This document shows, piece by piece, positions 23,592 to 31,499 of a stretch of 46,927 bases of DNA (within the stretch, counting starts at the first letter, position 1; every line of letters starts with the position of its first letter). Below the pieces are notes generated by a model that was given only the letters and a program-made list of their open reading frames with translations, was not told the origin of the DNA and ran no database searches. Both the position numbers and the translations under genes were made by a program. This stretch comes from Elusimicrobiaceae bacterium. Its GTDB lineage: Bacteria > Elusimicrobiota > Elusimicrobia > Elusimicrobiales > Elusimicrobiaceae. The DNA lies in the NCBI GenBank assembly GCA_017646765.1, contig JAGCMD010000071.1:1-46927 (forward strand), written 5' to 3'.

Positions 23592-25217
23592 TTAAGCTCT
23601 GTTACCACCGTTTTTACCGCCTTTACCACCGTTACTTCCACCCTCGCCCTTAACACCCGCTTCTTTGGCAAGCCGCGCGGCTTTCTCCTGAGCATTGGCA
23701 TCTCCCCACTCCGAAGCTTTAACAAGTAAGTTTGCTCCTTCCGCTGCAGACGCCTTGGCAGCTCCTTTAAGGATCTTACCAAACTTCGCCAGGCCCGCTT
23801 GGGCTTTTTGGCTGCCTTTTTCCACCGCTTCTTTAGCAGCTTTAGAGGTTTCCGAAGACTTGCCGGCATTTGCAGTGGCATAAGTTATCCAGCCGCTAGC
23901 AGCCGACACCGCACCGATACCTAACAGCGTAAATGAGAACCAGTTCCACTCTCCGGGTGAGTACCTACCCCAATAAACGCCAACTGCCACCATAAACGCA
24001 GTCCATATTGCACTGATTACACCCGCAAGAGCCAAACATCCCGCCGTACCAATCAATCCGAACACAGGGACCTTCTCTTCGGCCATAGCCGCCGTAATCA
24101 TGCCGCACAGTGCTATAGTAATCGGCAACAACATGGACATTATCTTTTTTAACCAACCCGCATATTTCAACCGGGCTTCGTCTTCGTTGGCAGTATCATC
24201 CAATTTTTTGTTAATCCGTTGGGCACGGGCTTTCATGTCACTGGGAGAAGCAAAGTCAGAAGAAGAGGCAGCCCCCCCTTCCGTTCCCGCATCCGCGGCA
24301 ATACCCATACCGCCCGAAACTTGGTTAGATGCCAAAAACACGTCCGACATTTCGTTAGAAGCGTTAGTAGCAGTGCGTTCGGCAAGCGTAGTGGAATGTT
24401 CGGCTAATTCTTTGAGTTTTTTGCCTTTTAACCCTTGCGTCTCGCTACCGGCACCCACGCGCATCGCCTGATTATTAAATTTAGAAGCTTTACCGCTGGA
24501 CGCCGCGTCTTTTAAAGCGACCATATTGCTGCCACCGTCCATGCGGCCAGAAAGCGTGTGTCTTTCCCCATTAGAGGCTTTGGCGGAAAAACCGCCTACG
24601 CCGCTACGTCCGCCAAACGGGCTCATAGAAACGCCGCCGGACGCTGTAGCCCGGGAAGTTTTAGAGAGACTGTTGACAGCCCCGCCGTTGCTACCGCCGT
24701 AACTGCCGCGGGCAGCGCCTCTGCCGTCTTTTCCGGCGCGGGAACCGCCGCCGTAAGCGCCATCAGCCCCGTAGGAGTCTCCCCCCCCGTAGCCATAGCC
24801 GGAGCCGCCGTTGGCGGGATTAATTTCTTCGGCGCGGTTAGAACTGCTGCCAAAACCTTCAAAGGCTCCCGACATACTGTTGGCTATGGAATTCTCATCC
24901 ACGTCCGAGAACGTCGGCGCGTCATCTGCCGCCATTTTAGATAAATTCGTTTCTACCTGGTTGTAACCGTTACCCAAGTTGGCTATATGCATAGCAGAAA
25001 GCCCTTCTTTGGTTTGGCGCATACCGGCATTGGCAGTCGGAGCGCCCTGTTGGGCAAAAACGTTCGTGCGGATAGCGTTGATTTTTTGAACTTCTTGAGT
25101 CGTCGCCATGCTGCCAACATAATAAAGCGCCACTGCACCCACTCCGATAACGGCCAGTTGCTGGGCACCTAAAGCCAGTTTACCTGACTTGCTTTTTAAG
25201 AGATGAAATATGTTCAT
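23592..25217 (-). CDS. Membrane protein of unknown function, paralogue A of the cluster
   Basis: A 541-residue protein. It begins MNIFHLLKSKSGKLAL, then a first membrane segment (about 14-36). A long extracytoplasmic low-complexity stretch rich in Gly, Ser and Tyr follows (about 130-220, for example GYGYGGGDSYGADGAYGGG). The C-terminal third has three hydrophobic segments (about 358-378, 384-416 and 427-447) and ends in an Ala/Lys/Gly tail. It is homologous to the 25554-27053 product: both have the same N-terminus, an EGFGxxSNxAxE segment and a VFLxxxQxSGGxxIA segment. No known family was recognised. Confidence 0.6.
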   Translation of the reverse strand: MNIFHLLKSKSGKLALGAQQLAVIGVGAVALYYVGSMATTQEVQKINAIRTNVFAQQGAPTANAGMRQTKEGLSAMHIANLGNGYNQVETNLSKMAADDAPTFSDVDENSIANSMSGAFEGFGSSSNRAEEINPANGGSGYGYGGGDSYGADGAYGGGSRAGKDGRGAARGSYGGSNGGAVNSLSKTSRATASGGVSMSPFGGRSGVGGFSAKASNGERHTLSGRMDGGSNMVALKDAASSGKASKFNNQAMRVGAGSETQGLKGKKLKELAEHSTTLAERTATNASNEMSDVFLASNQVSGGMGIAADAGTEGGAASSSDFASPSDMKARAQRINKKLDDTANEDEARLKYAGWLKKIMSMLLPITIALCGMITAAMAEEKVPVFGLIGTAGCLALAGVISAIWTAFMVAVGVYWGRYSPGEWNWFSFTLLGIGAVSAASGWITYATANAGKSSETSKAAKEAVEKGSQKAQAGLAKFGKILKGAAKASAAEGANLLVKASEWGDANAQEKAARLAKEAGVKGEGGSNGGKGGKNGGNRA

Positions 25218-25228
25218 ACATTTCTCCT

Positions 25229-25522
25229 TTATTTTTTAACTCCGTCTATGGCGTTTTGGACGTTATTACGGCTACGTCGTTGCTGCTGTTGCTGCAAAAA
25301 CCGCTGTTGATACGCCGCTTGCCGACGTTCCTGCTCCAGCCGACGTTGCTGCTGCGCTTTTTGCTGAGCCGCTTGTTCCGCTATAAGCCGGGATGTTTTT
25401 TGAGCATGAAGGACTCCCCAGCCGATAACTGCTAACCAGCACACCCCTATGATAATAGCTATCACACGCGGGATGAAATTTTTTTTACTCCAAGGCAAAA
25501 TAATAAATCTTCCAATTTTCAT
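25229..25522 (-). CDS. Small membrane protein with Gln/Arg-rich coiled coil
   Basis: A 97-residue protein with one membrane segment (about 18-37, VIAIIIGVCWLAVIGWGVLH) and a C-terminal half made of Gln, Arg and Ala heptads (LIAEQAAQQKAQQQRRLEQERRQ is the core) that should form a helix or coiled coil. It lies between the two paralogous genes, 11 bases before paralogue A, and is likely a small partner of them. No known family was recognised. Confidence 0.6.
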   Translation of the reverse strand: MKIGRFIILPWSKKNFIPRVIAIIIGVCWLAVIGWGVLHAQKTSRLIAEQAAQQKAQQQRRLEQERRQAAYQQRFLQQQQQRRSRNNVQNAIDGVKK

Positions 25523-25553
25523 ACGTATATTCTCTCTGTAATATCAGACGCAG

Positions 25554-27053
25554 TTAATTCCCTTCTGAATTTTCCTGCGCCGCTTGCTCCGCCTCGTATT
25601 GTTCTTTGGCTTCTTTACTCGCTCTGTCTTTCTCTTCTTCGGCAGCCGCTTTTACTTCACTTTCGTTGATATATATACCTAACCCTGTCAGGATGAGTGG
25701 GAATAACGAACTCACAACTCCGGCCCCAGCAGCTGCCGGTATTAAGGCCGCCAATACGCCTGCTTCCAAAGCCCCAGCCATGGCGGCTCCCCCCGTGGCC
25801 AAACCTTCCCACCCCCATTTGCTTCCGAACTGGGCCGCTTTTGTCGCTAACCCGATATTGGCAGCTGCGGCAGCAGCTTCCAAGATTCCTATAGCAATCC
25901 AAATCCAGGGAACCATTTCAAAACAGGAAAGAATAAGAATAGCACACATAGACACTAAAGAAACTATCATAGCAGCTGTGGCCCATTTCACTACTTTTTC
26001 AGCATCTTCTTCACGTTGTTTGGCCGTATCAACAAAGTCTCCTATGGCTTCTTCAATCTGCTGCGGGATTAAGGACGTATCCGTAGAAGACAAATCAGAC
26101 GAGCCGGAACTTTGCCCGGTGGTTACGTTCTCCCCGGCAATTAAAAGCCCGCCGGAAAGTTGGTCCCCCCCTAAAAATACGTTCGCTTCTTCGTTAGCGG
26201 CCCCGTCATGTTCGGCAATCTTTTTAGATTTGGCGGCCAATAATTCCAACCCTTTGAGACCTATTTTATTATTCTCGGCATCTTGCGAGCGGGCAAACTT
26301 GTTGTTCCCTAACAATCCCCCGACCTGGCCGCTTAAACGGCGGCCTTCGCGCGAAGAACCGTCTTTGCGAAGATTATTCCCGGCGGAGGCAAAATCCCCG
26401 CTGGACATATTGACATCCGCACCGCCGGCTTTTGTAGAACCGCCGCCTAAACTGGCTTTGGCCAGTTCCGCCAGCCCGCCGCTGGCCCGGCTGGCCGCAC
26501 GGCCCCTGCCCGCCGAGGTTTCGGCTACTTGCGAATTAACCGCATCTTTAATGTTGGCAAGATCGGACAGGCCCCCTAAAGCCGCCAAGGGATTATTTTC
26601 AGATTCTTGTTCGTTGGCGGCATTGGACGCGTTACCAAAACCTTCCGTAGCACCAAAGGCGTACGCTTTTTCCGCGTCCTCTTGGGCTTTTTGTTCTTCG
26701 TAGAGGATGCGGTCCGCTTGGTCGCGCGCGGCTTGCCGTTGGTTGATCTTTTGCATACTGCCGCCTGCCAAACGGTAAGAGCCACCTTTACCGTCGGCAC
26801 CGGCACCGTAGTTAATAGGGGTGCCGTAGTTACCGCCGGCATAATTGCCACCATTGGCCCCGGCCACATAAACCACATTGCCGGAGTTAGACGGGTTGTT
26901 GAGGTTAAAGGCGGTTGCATCGTCCGACGGGGCACTTAAATATTGCCACGCGCCGACGGCCGCTACTCCCACCACAGCGGCCAACCCGGCCGCTTGTAAA
27001 CCGGAAAGCGCCATCTTTCCGCTGCGTTCTATTAATTTCTTTAAGATATTCAT
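25554..27053 (-). CDS. Membrane protein of unknown function, paralogue B of the cluster
   Basis: A 499-residue paralogue of the 23592-25217 product. The N-terminus is MNILKKLIERSGKMAL with a membrane segment at about 15-37. A Gly/Asn/Tyr-rich stretch (about 60-95) precedes a helical region. The signatures GATEGFGNASNAANEQE (about 133-149) and VFLGGDQLSGGLLIA (about 292-306) align with GAFEGFGSSSNRAEE and VFLASNQVSGGMGIA in paralogue A. The C-terminal part has hydrophobic segments at about 356-377, 380-402 and 425-462, then a charged tail. The second gene of the unit that starts at 28737, 19 bases after the first. Confidence 0.6.
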   Translation of the reverse strand: MNILKKLIERSGKMALSGLQAAGLAAVVGVAAVGAWQYLSAPSDDATAFNLNNPSNSGNVVYVAGANGGNYAGGNYGTPINYGAGADGKGGSYRLAGGSMQKINQRQAARDQADRILYEEQKAQEDAEKAYAFGATEGFGNASNAANEQESENNPLAALGGLSDLANIKDAVNSQVAETSAGRGRAASRASGGLAELAKASLGGGSTKAGGADVNMSSGDFASAGNNLRKDGSSREGRRLSGQVGGLLGNNKFARSQDAENNKIGLKGLELLAAKSKKIAEHDGAANEEANVFLGGDQLSGGLLIAGENVTTGQSSGSSDLSSTDTSLIPQQIEEAIGDFVDTAKQREEDAEKVVKWATAAMIVSLVSMCAILILSCFEMVPWIWIAIGILEAAAAAANIGLATKAAQFGSKWGWEGLATGGAAMAGALEAGVLAALIPAAAGAGVVSSLFPLILTGLGIYINESEVKAAAEEEKDRASKEAKEQYEAEQAAQENSEGN

Positions 27054-27072
27054 AAGCTATCTCCTTGTTAAC

Positions 27073-28737
27073 TCAGTCAAAAAGTTCGTGATACTTGTTA
27101 TAAGGTATTGTGACATCGCGACCATTCTTATCTTGTACGATGTAATCCGTACCGTCAAAGCGCACGTTACTTGTGTCAAAATCACTAGCGTTAAAATTAC
27201 TGGAATTACTGGTATAACTATAATTATCCATACCATAACTATTGCTATTATAATAGTTCTGATGATTGCTGACTTGACCTACATTGGCGTTAAAATTTTC
27301 CGAATGCATACTGTACCAGTCGTTGGCACTTTTCCAAGCTGTTCTATCGTTTTTTCTAAAGGCTTTGTCAAGCTCTGCCGCGGATAGATTGGAAGAAGCT
27401 TTTGCGGGAGTGTTCGCAACGGTTGAAAAATCCGGCGTGATGGACTTTGAGTTGGCTCCATCGTTAGACATCCCCACATTTAAGCTTTTCGTTACCATTT
27501 CGTCCGTCCGGCTGCCCATGGATGCAATTTCCGAATTGTTCGTGGGCGTCCAATCGGGATTGTATTTTTTTTGTAATAATTCGTTGGCAGATACACCATT
27601 CGCGTTCCGCCAATCTATGCCCGCCGCATCCAAATATTTGGCCTCTGGACTTCCCGCCTCCAGCTTACTCGCATCAGGCACGTTGTTTATTAAATTACTA
27701 ACCGTCGCCTCACCCGCAGCTTTGGCCTCTTGGTTGGCCGCCATTCTGGCTTTTGCGTCCGCCATCATCAGGTCAACGCTTTGGTTGGCAATGTTGGTCA
27801 CCAAGTTTAACCCCAGGTTAATTAAGCCGCTGTAAAGCTGCTTTAAAAGTTGGTCTTTTAAAGTTTCTTTATCTTTATCGTCTTTCTTTTTAGCGTCGTT
27901 AGCCGCGTCGGATATTTTATCGGACAAGTCACTCAAATCGCCCGAAGAAGACGGGGCGTTGGTATCTAAATTCAAGCCGCTGGCTTTGTCCAAATCAATA
28001 CCGTTATCGGTAAACGCGTCTTGGCCGGCAATATCGGCAGCCCACATAGCTTTTTTCGCGTTGGCCAGTTTGCCTTCTTTCAACCCGGCCGCCGCACGGC
28101 TGCCGGACCGTATTTGTTTAAGAGCTTTGCGCGCACTTTTATCTTTGGCTTGCCCCGGCATTGGGACTTCTTTGCCTTTGCTTTGGCTTCTGTACGGAGA
28201 GAAATCCCCCCGCGGAGCACCCCAACTGCCCCCTATACCGCTGCCGCTGGCACGCCCCATACTGGCCGAACCTAGCGAGCCGACTTGCGTAGAAGCACCG
28301 CTCCCCCCGCGGCTGCGCCCGCCATAGCTGCGCCGCCCGGAAGAACCCGAGTAAGAGGAGTTATCGTAAGAACTATACGATTCTTCTTGCACTTCTTCGG
28401 TTTGTTCTTCTTCCGCTGCCGCTTCGGCATCTTCTGCCTGGCGTTCTTCTTTTTCTTCGGCGGAATACAACACCGTGGCCCCGTTGTTTTGCATATCCGG
28501 ATATTTGGAAGCCAACAGATATTGCTCGGCTTCGTCACTTACGAACGGCATTTGCGCCAAATCGTAACCGCGAGCGTTTAAATTATCAAAAGACTCATCA
28601 TCCGCTTGCCCCATAAAAGAAGCCAACGAGATAAGTGCAATCAGACAAACAATCACAATGGCGCCCAATGTATACGCCTGTTTGCGATTCATTTTGTTCA
28701 TCTTCTCAAACACATTTCCAGGTTTTAGCTTGAACAT
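27073..28737 (-). CDS. Single-pass membrane protein with Ser/Gly-rich linker, unknown function
   Basis: A 554-residue protein, first of the five. The basic start (MFKLKPGNVFEKMNKMNRKQ) precedes one membrane segment (about 20-43). The outer part has an acidic Glu-rich helix (about 93-118), a Tyr/Ser/Gly/Arg-rich linker (about 120-175), then helical and Asn/Ser-rich regions, ending in YIVQDKNGRDVTIPYNKYHE. There are no cysteines outside the membrane segment, unlike two of its partners. The segment GSWGAPRGDFSPY followed by a Lys/Ala-rich helix resembles the linker-helix layout at the same place in the giant protein. The ribosome site is AGGGGA. No known family was recognised. Confidence 0.6.
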   Translation of the reverse strand: MFKLKPGNVFEKMNKMNRKQAYTLGAIVIVCLIALISLASFMGQADDESFDNLNARGYDLAQMPFVSDEAEQYLLASKYPDMQNNGATVLYSAEEKEERQAEDAEAAAEEEQTEEVQEESYSSYDNSSYSGSSGRRSYGGRSRGGSGASTQVGSLGSASMGRASGSGIGGSWGAPRGDFSPYRSQSKGKEVPMPGQAKDKSARKALKQIRSGSRAAAGLKEGKLANAKKAMWAADIAGQDAFTDNGIDLDKASGLNLDTNAPSSSGDLSDLSDKISDAANDAKKKDDKDKETLKDQLLKQLYSGLINLGLNLVTNIANQSVDLMMADAKARMAANQEAKAAGEATVSNLINNVPDASKLEAGSPEAKYLDAAGIDWRNANGVSANELLQKKYNPDWTPTNNSEIASMGSRTDEMVTKSLNVGMSNDGANSKSITPDFSTVANTPAKASSNLSAAELDKAFRKNDRTAWKSANDWYSMHSENFNANVGQVSNHQNYYNSNSYGMDNYSYTSNSSNFNASDFDTSNVRFDGTDYIVQDKNGRDVTIPYNKYHELFD

Positions 28738-28749
28738 AAGTATCCCCTA

Positions 28750-28809
28750 TACAGAATAATAAAAATTACTCTTGTTGACCCATCCCCGCGGGAACGCTCA
28801 AACAAAGAG
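28750..28809 (-). promoter_or_regulatory. Structured leader RNA of the five-gene cluster (hairpin plus T-rich unit)
   Basis: In the leader of about 88 bases the minus strand can pair CTCTTtGTTtGA (28798-28809) with TCAACAAGAG (28769-28778) around a GC-rich interior (CCCGCGGG), and the stem is followed by TAATTTTTATTATT. The plan matches the two units in the leader at 21341-21478. Confidence 0.45.
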
Positions 28810-28831
28810 TTACACAGACTACTTCTACCTA

Positions 28832-28860
28832 AGTATAAGTAAAAAACCCGATTTTGTCAA
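28832..28860 (-). promoter_or_regulatory. Promoter of the five-gene cluster
   Basis: On the minus strand TTGACA (28855-28860) is separated by 17 bases from TATACT (28832-28837). It lies downstream of the TadE-like gene and separates the cluster from the Tad genes. Confidence 0.82.
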
Positions 28861-28896
28861 GACCTAATTTGGTGAAAAATCCCCGGCTCCGCCCAC

Positions 28897-29436
28897 CTAT
28901 TCGGGCAAGATGTACGGCATGACACGTTCGTTTTTACCTATGTATTTGATAACTTCTATTTGGCCGCCGGTTTCGCACAAGAAGGCATACCCTTTTAAGC
29001 ATTTGGCATCCCGGTAGCAAACTTGGTCCTTATCGTAATTGCACAAAAAACGTATCCGCGGCGGTTTGGTTTGCGCGGTCAGCGTAACGACCGTCCACGT
29101 ACCGGAGCGGTCAATACTCATTTTTAATTTATTAAGACTCAAAAATTTACGGGCGCCCGGGTTATCAAACCCTAAATAGTTCTCCACTTTTTTTTGGATA
29201 TCCTGCTCCAAAAAACGTTTATCCCAGGTGTCGCGGTAGAACGGCGTTTCGTGCGACTGCAGCTGAAAACGGCGCGCCGCGTAGGTGCCGGCAATCTGCA
29301 TTTTTTGGCTCAGCACCACCAGGCCGAAAATTTTAATAACAAACAAAATGAAAATAACAAAAAATGGAAACAGCAACACTACCTCGGTAGTAGCTTGCCC
29401 GCGACGCGAAGAAAGAAAGCCAAAGCGTTTAATCAT
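28897..29436 (-). CDS. TadE-like pseudopilin, copy 2
   Basis: A 179-residue protein with the TadE-type N-terminus: a short basic leader ending in RRGQATTEVVLLFPFFVIF, where cleavage after Gly and Glu at +5 are expected, then a hydrophobic helix to about residue 40. The outer part has four cysteines (FLCNYD, QVCYRD, KCLKG, LCETGG) and mixed structure. TadE-like subunits are minor pilins processed by the Tad prepilin peptidase and placed at the pilus base or tip. It starts directly after the stop of the TadG-like gene (TAAATG). Confidence 0.78.
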   Translation of the reverse strand: MIKRFGFLSSRRGQATTEVVLLFPFFVIFILFVIKIFGLVVLSQKMQIAGTYAARRFQLQSHETPFYRDTWDKRFLEQDIQKKVENYLGFDNPGARKFLSLNKLKMSIDRSGTWTVVTLTAQTKPPRIRFLCNYDKDQVCYRDAKCLKGYAFLCETGGQIEVIKYIGKNERVMPYILPE

Positions 29437-30594
29437 TTAGGGCTCCAATGTAATACTGTACTTAGGTATCGGGTCCGGCCATATACAGTTGTTCCCGTTG
29501 TGCGGACAAGACAGCACCATCCTGTTGCGTACATAGGGTTTGTATTTCTGTTCCAGGTGAATGTTAAAACGGTTTTGGGGCAACGTAATGCTTTGTTTAA
29601 GCAGCACCCCGCGCGAAAGCATCCTAAGTTTATTGCGCGTTTCCGGCGGCAAATACGCAAACTGAAACATCTTTTTATTCATGAGTTCTTCCATAGAGAA
29701 ATCATGATGATACGATCGCGCGTGGAATTGTTCACCGGGGACGCCCTCCACACCTTCCGTAGCATAAATACGGATGTTTGCTATTCTAAACGGCTTGGTA
29801 GCCCAATTTAAAAACGGAGCAATCTGCGCTGCACTTTGGCGGGCACATTCGTCCCGCTTGCAACCGTCCGGCGAGTTTAAAAAGTAAGCTTCGCGAAAGA
29901 AACGCGCATTTTTGACGGAATCTTTATAGGCATAGTCCTGGCTGTCATAAATATCACCCAAGTAGCCATAGGTCGCTATATAATTTGAAAGGGCTCCCAC
30001 CGTCGGGCTTTCCTTATTAACCAAAGAGAAAAATACCATATCCGTAAGCTGTTTACTCATAATCGGGATAATATCTTTATCGCCCGGCTCTTTAGGGTCT
30101 TCCTTCATCCAGTCGGTACGGTCCCCGCTGGGCTCAACGGAATTTCCGATTCCGTCCACTTCATCACCGGTGTAATACTTAAGCCCCCAACTGGTTGCCT
30201 CCGGCGCCGGACGCGGGCTCAGACCCGTTTCATAATCGGGGCCGATAGCCGGGAAAGCACCTCCCTTATAAAACAAGTCAAAAATAGTAATTTTCTCCCC
30301 GGACGCGTTGCTGGGAACGGGCGTGAGCGGGTAGTCGGCATAATCATACATATTACGATGCGCCAATCCTCCGTTTACATAGGCAACTGCGTTTAAATAG
30401 GTACTGGCAGAAGACATTTGCGCGTAAGCGGAAGCATCTAACGCAAATTGGTGACGCACTTTGTACATGGATACTTTGGCTGTTTCAAACAGCAGATAAA
30501 TTACCAATATAAAAATAGGCGCCAAAAGCACCGCAGGCAGCAAAATTTGTGCCCTGCGCTCTTGCAATTTATGCCTAATCCGTTCCTGTAACAT
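29437..30594 (-). CDS. TadG-like pilus-associated protein
   Basis: A 385-residue protein with an N-terminal basic stretch (MLQERIRHKLQERRAQ) and one hydrophobic helix (about 17-38, ILLPAVLLAPIFILVIYLLF), then FALDASAYAQMSSASTYLNA, which follows the TadG/TadF style of a helix after the membrane segment. The rest is an extracytoplasmic domain with cysteines in CKRDEC and SCPHNGNNC. ATG 30594 is preferred because a longer frame would overlap the pilin gene upstream, and because AGGGCG precedes it. The TadG name is by position and N-terminal form; the outer domain is not recognised. Confidence 0.65.
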   Translation of the reverse strand: MLQERIRHKLQERRAQILLPAVLLAPIFILVIYLLFETAKVSMYKVRHQFALDASAYAQMSSASTYLNAVAYVNGGLAHRNMYDYADYPLTPVPSNASGEKITIFDLFYKGGAFPAIGPDYETGLSPRPAPEATSWGLKYYTGDEVDGIGNSVEPSGDRTDWMKEDPKEPGDKDIIPIMSKQLTDMVFFSLVNKESPTVGALSNYIATYGYLGDIYDSQDYAYKDSVKNARFFREAYFLNSPDGCKRDECARQSAAQIAPFLNWATKPFRIANIRIYATEGVEGVPGEQFHARSYHHDFSMEELMNKKMFQFAYLPPETRNKLRMLSRGVLLKQSITLPQNRFNIHLEQKYKPYVRNRMVLSCPHNGNNCIWPDPIPKYSITLEP

Positions 30595-30599
30595 ACGCC

Positions 30600-30779
30600 C
30601 TAGGTAGTGATTATCATCCCTATAAAAGTGAATAAATAACGCACAATATGCGTGTGAAACGCCGTCAAAAAGGCCGACAAGACCACCAATATCGTAGCTA
30701 ACATCAACACATACTCTATGGTGGCCTGCCCCTTTTTGCAACTAAGCAAACGCGCTTTGTACGTCTTTAATTGCCGCAA
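30600..30779 (-). CDS. Flp-type pilin, third copy, TTG start
   Basis: A 59-residue protein found by translating the gap between the response regulator and the TadG-like gene. It contains the Flp prepilin signature CKKGQATIEYVLML (residues about 14-27), with cleavage after Gly17 and Glu22-Tyr23 at +5/+6, then one hydrophobic helix and a short polar end. The start is TTG at 30779, supported by GAGGAG about 6 bases upstream, 3 bases after the response-regulator stop. The stop TAG (30600-30602) overlaps the ribosome site of the TadG-like gene. It is similar to the pilins at 45255-45476 and 45502-45684 and is most likely a minor pilin. Confidence 0.8.
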   Translation of the reverse strand: MRQLKTYKARLLSCKKGQATIEYVLMLATILVVLSAFLTAFHTHIVRYLFTFIGMIITT

Positions 30780-30782
30780 CGG

Positions 30783-31475
30783 TTACTCCTCGTCGTCGTC
30801 TTCCTCGGGCACGACCGTCCCTTCCGAAGAGATCAAGCCTTTTTCAATGGCTTTTACAACCGCTTCGGTACGGCTGCTGACACCCAATTTGTGGAAGGCG
30901 CTGTTCAAATGATTTTTAATCGTTTTGACACTGCAGTCCAATTCTTTGGCCAGCTCTTTATTGCTCAGCCCTTTACCTAAATAATCCAATACCTTAATTT
31001 CGGTTTTGGTTAAAGTGGATTGTGTGGGCAAACCGCCATCACCCATTTTGCGCAAGCCGTGTAACAGCTTGCCCATAAGTTGTTGGGGAATCATAAGGCC
31101 TTCGCTGGTAAAAGTTTTTATGGAATTTACCAGCTCTGCCGCCGGCAGCATTTTAGATAAATAGCCGTTGGCACCGGCTTGAATAGCGTCCAGCACGTGG
31201 GCTTCATCTTCAAAGCTGGACAGCATCAGCACGTTTACTTCCGGGCAAACCGCGCGAATTTGACGCGTAGCGTTAATGCCGTCTAACTTAGGCAAGCGAA
31301 TATCCATCAGTACCACGTCGGGTTTAAGCTTTTTGGCTTTCGCCACGGCTTCCACTCCGTCAGCGGCTTCTCCGACTACCTCCAACCACTTCTCGCCGGA
31401 TAAAACATCTTTTATCCCTTCGCGAAAAAGCGTTTGGTCATCTGCAATCAGTACGGTTATTTTTTTCTTTGGCAT
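30783..31475 (-). CDS. NarL/FixJ-type response regulator
   Basis: A 230-residue cytoplasmic regulator. The receiver domain (about 5-122) has the acidic pair Asp12-Asp13, the phosphorylation site Asp58 (VVLMDIRLP) and Lys108. The LuxR-type helix-turn-helix (about 153-212) contains LTKTEIKVLDYLGKGLSNKELAKEL and KTIKNHLNSAFHKLGV, the DNA-recognition part. A Glu/Asp-rich tail ends it. It follows a receiver-kinase hybrid and a sensor kinase and precedes pilin genes, so it is the likely output of a three-part relay acting on surface genes. Confidence 0.93.
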   Translation of the reverse strand: MPKKKITVLIADDQTLFREGIKDVLSGEKWLEVVGEAADGVEAVAKAKKLKPDVVLMDIRLPKLDGINATRQIRAVCPEVNVLMLSSFEDEAHVLDAIQAGANGYLSKMLPAAELVNSIKTFTSEGLMIPQQLMGKLLHGLRKMGDGGLPTQSTLTKTEIKVLDYLGKGLSNKELAKELDCSVKTIKNHLNSAFHKLGVSSRTEAVVKAIEKGLISSEGTVVPEEDDDEE

Positions 31476-31499
31476 GTTTAACTCCCTTTCTTTAAAATT

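Noticed and set aside
25606-26703. Plus-strand open frame of 365 codons opposite the 499-residue protein
   Set aside because: It is a mirror of the Ala/Gly/Ser-rich coding sequence on the other strand, has no ribosome site or promoter, and its composition is low-complexity.
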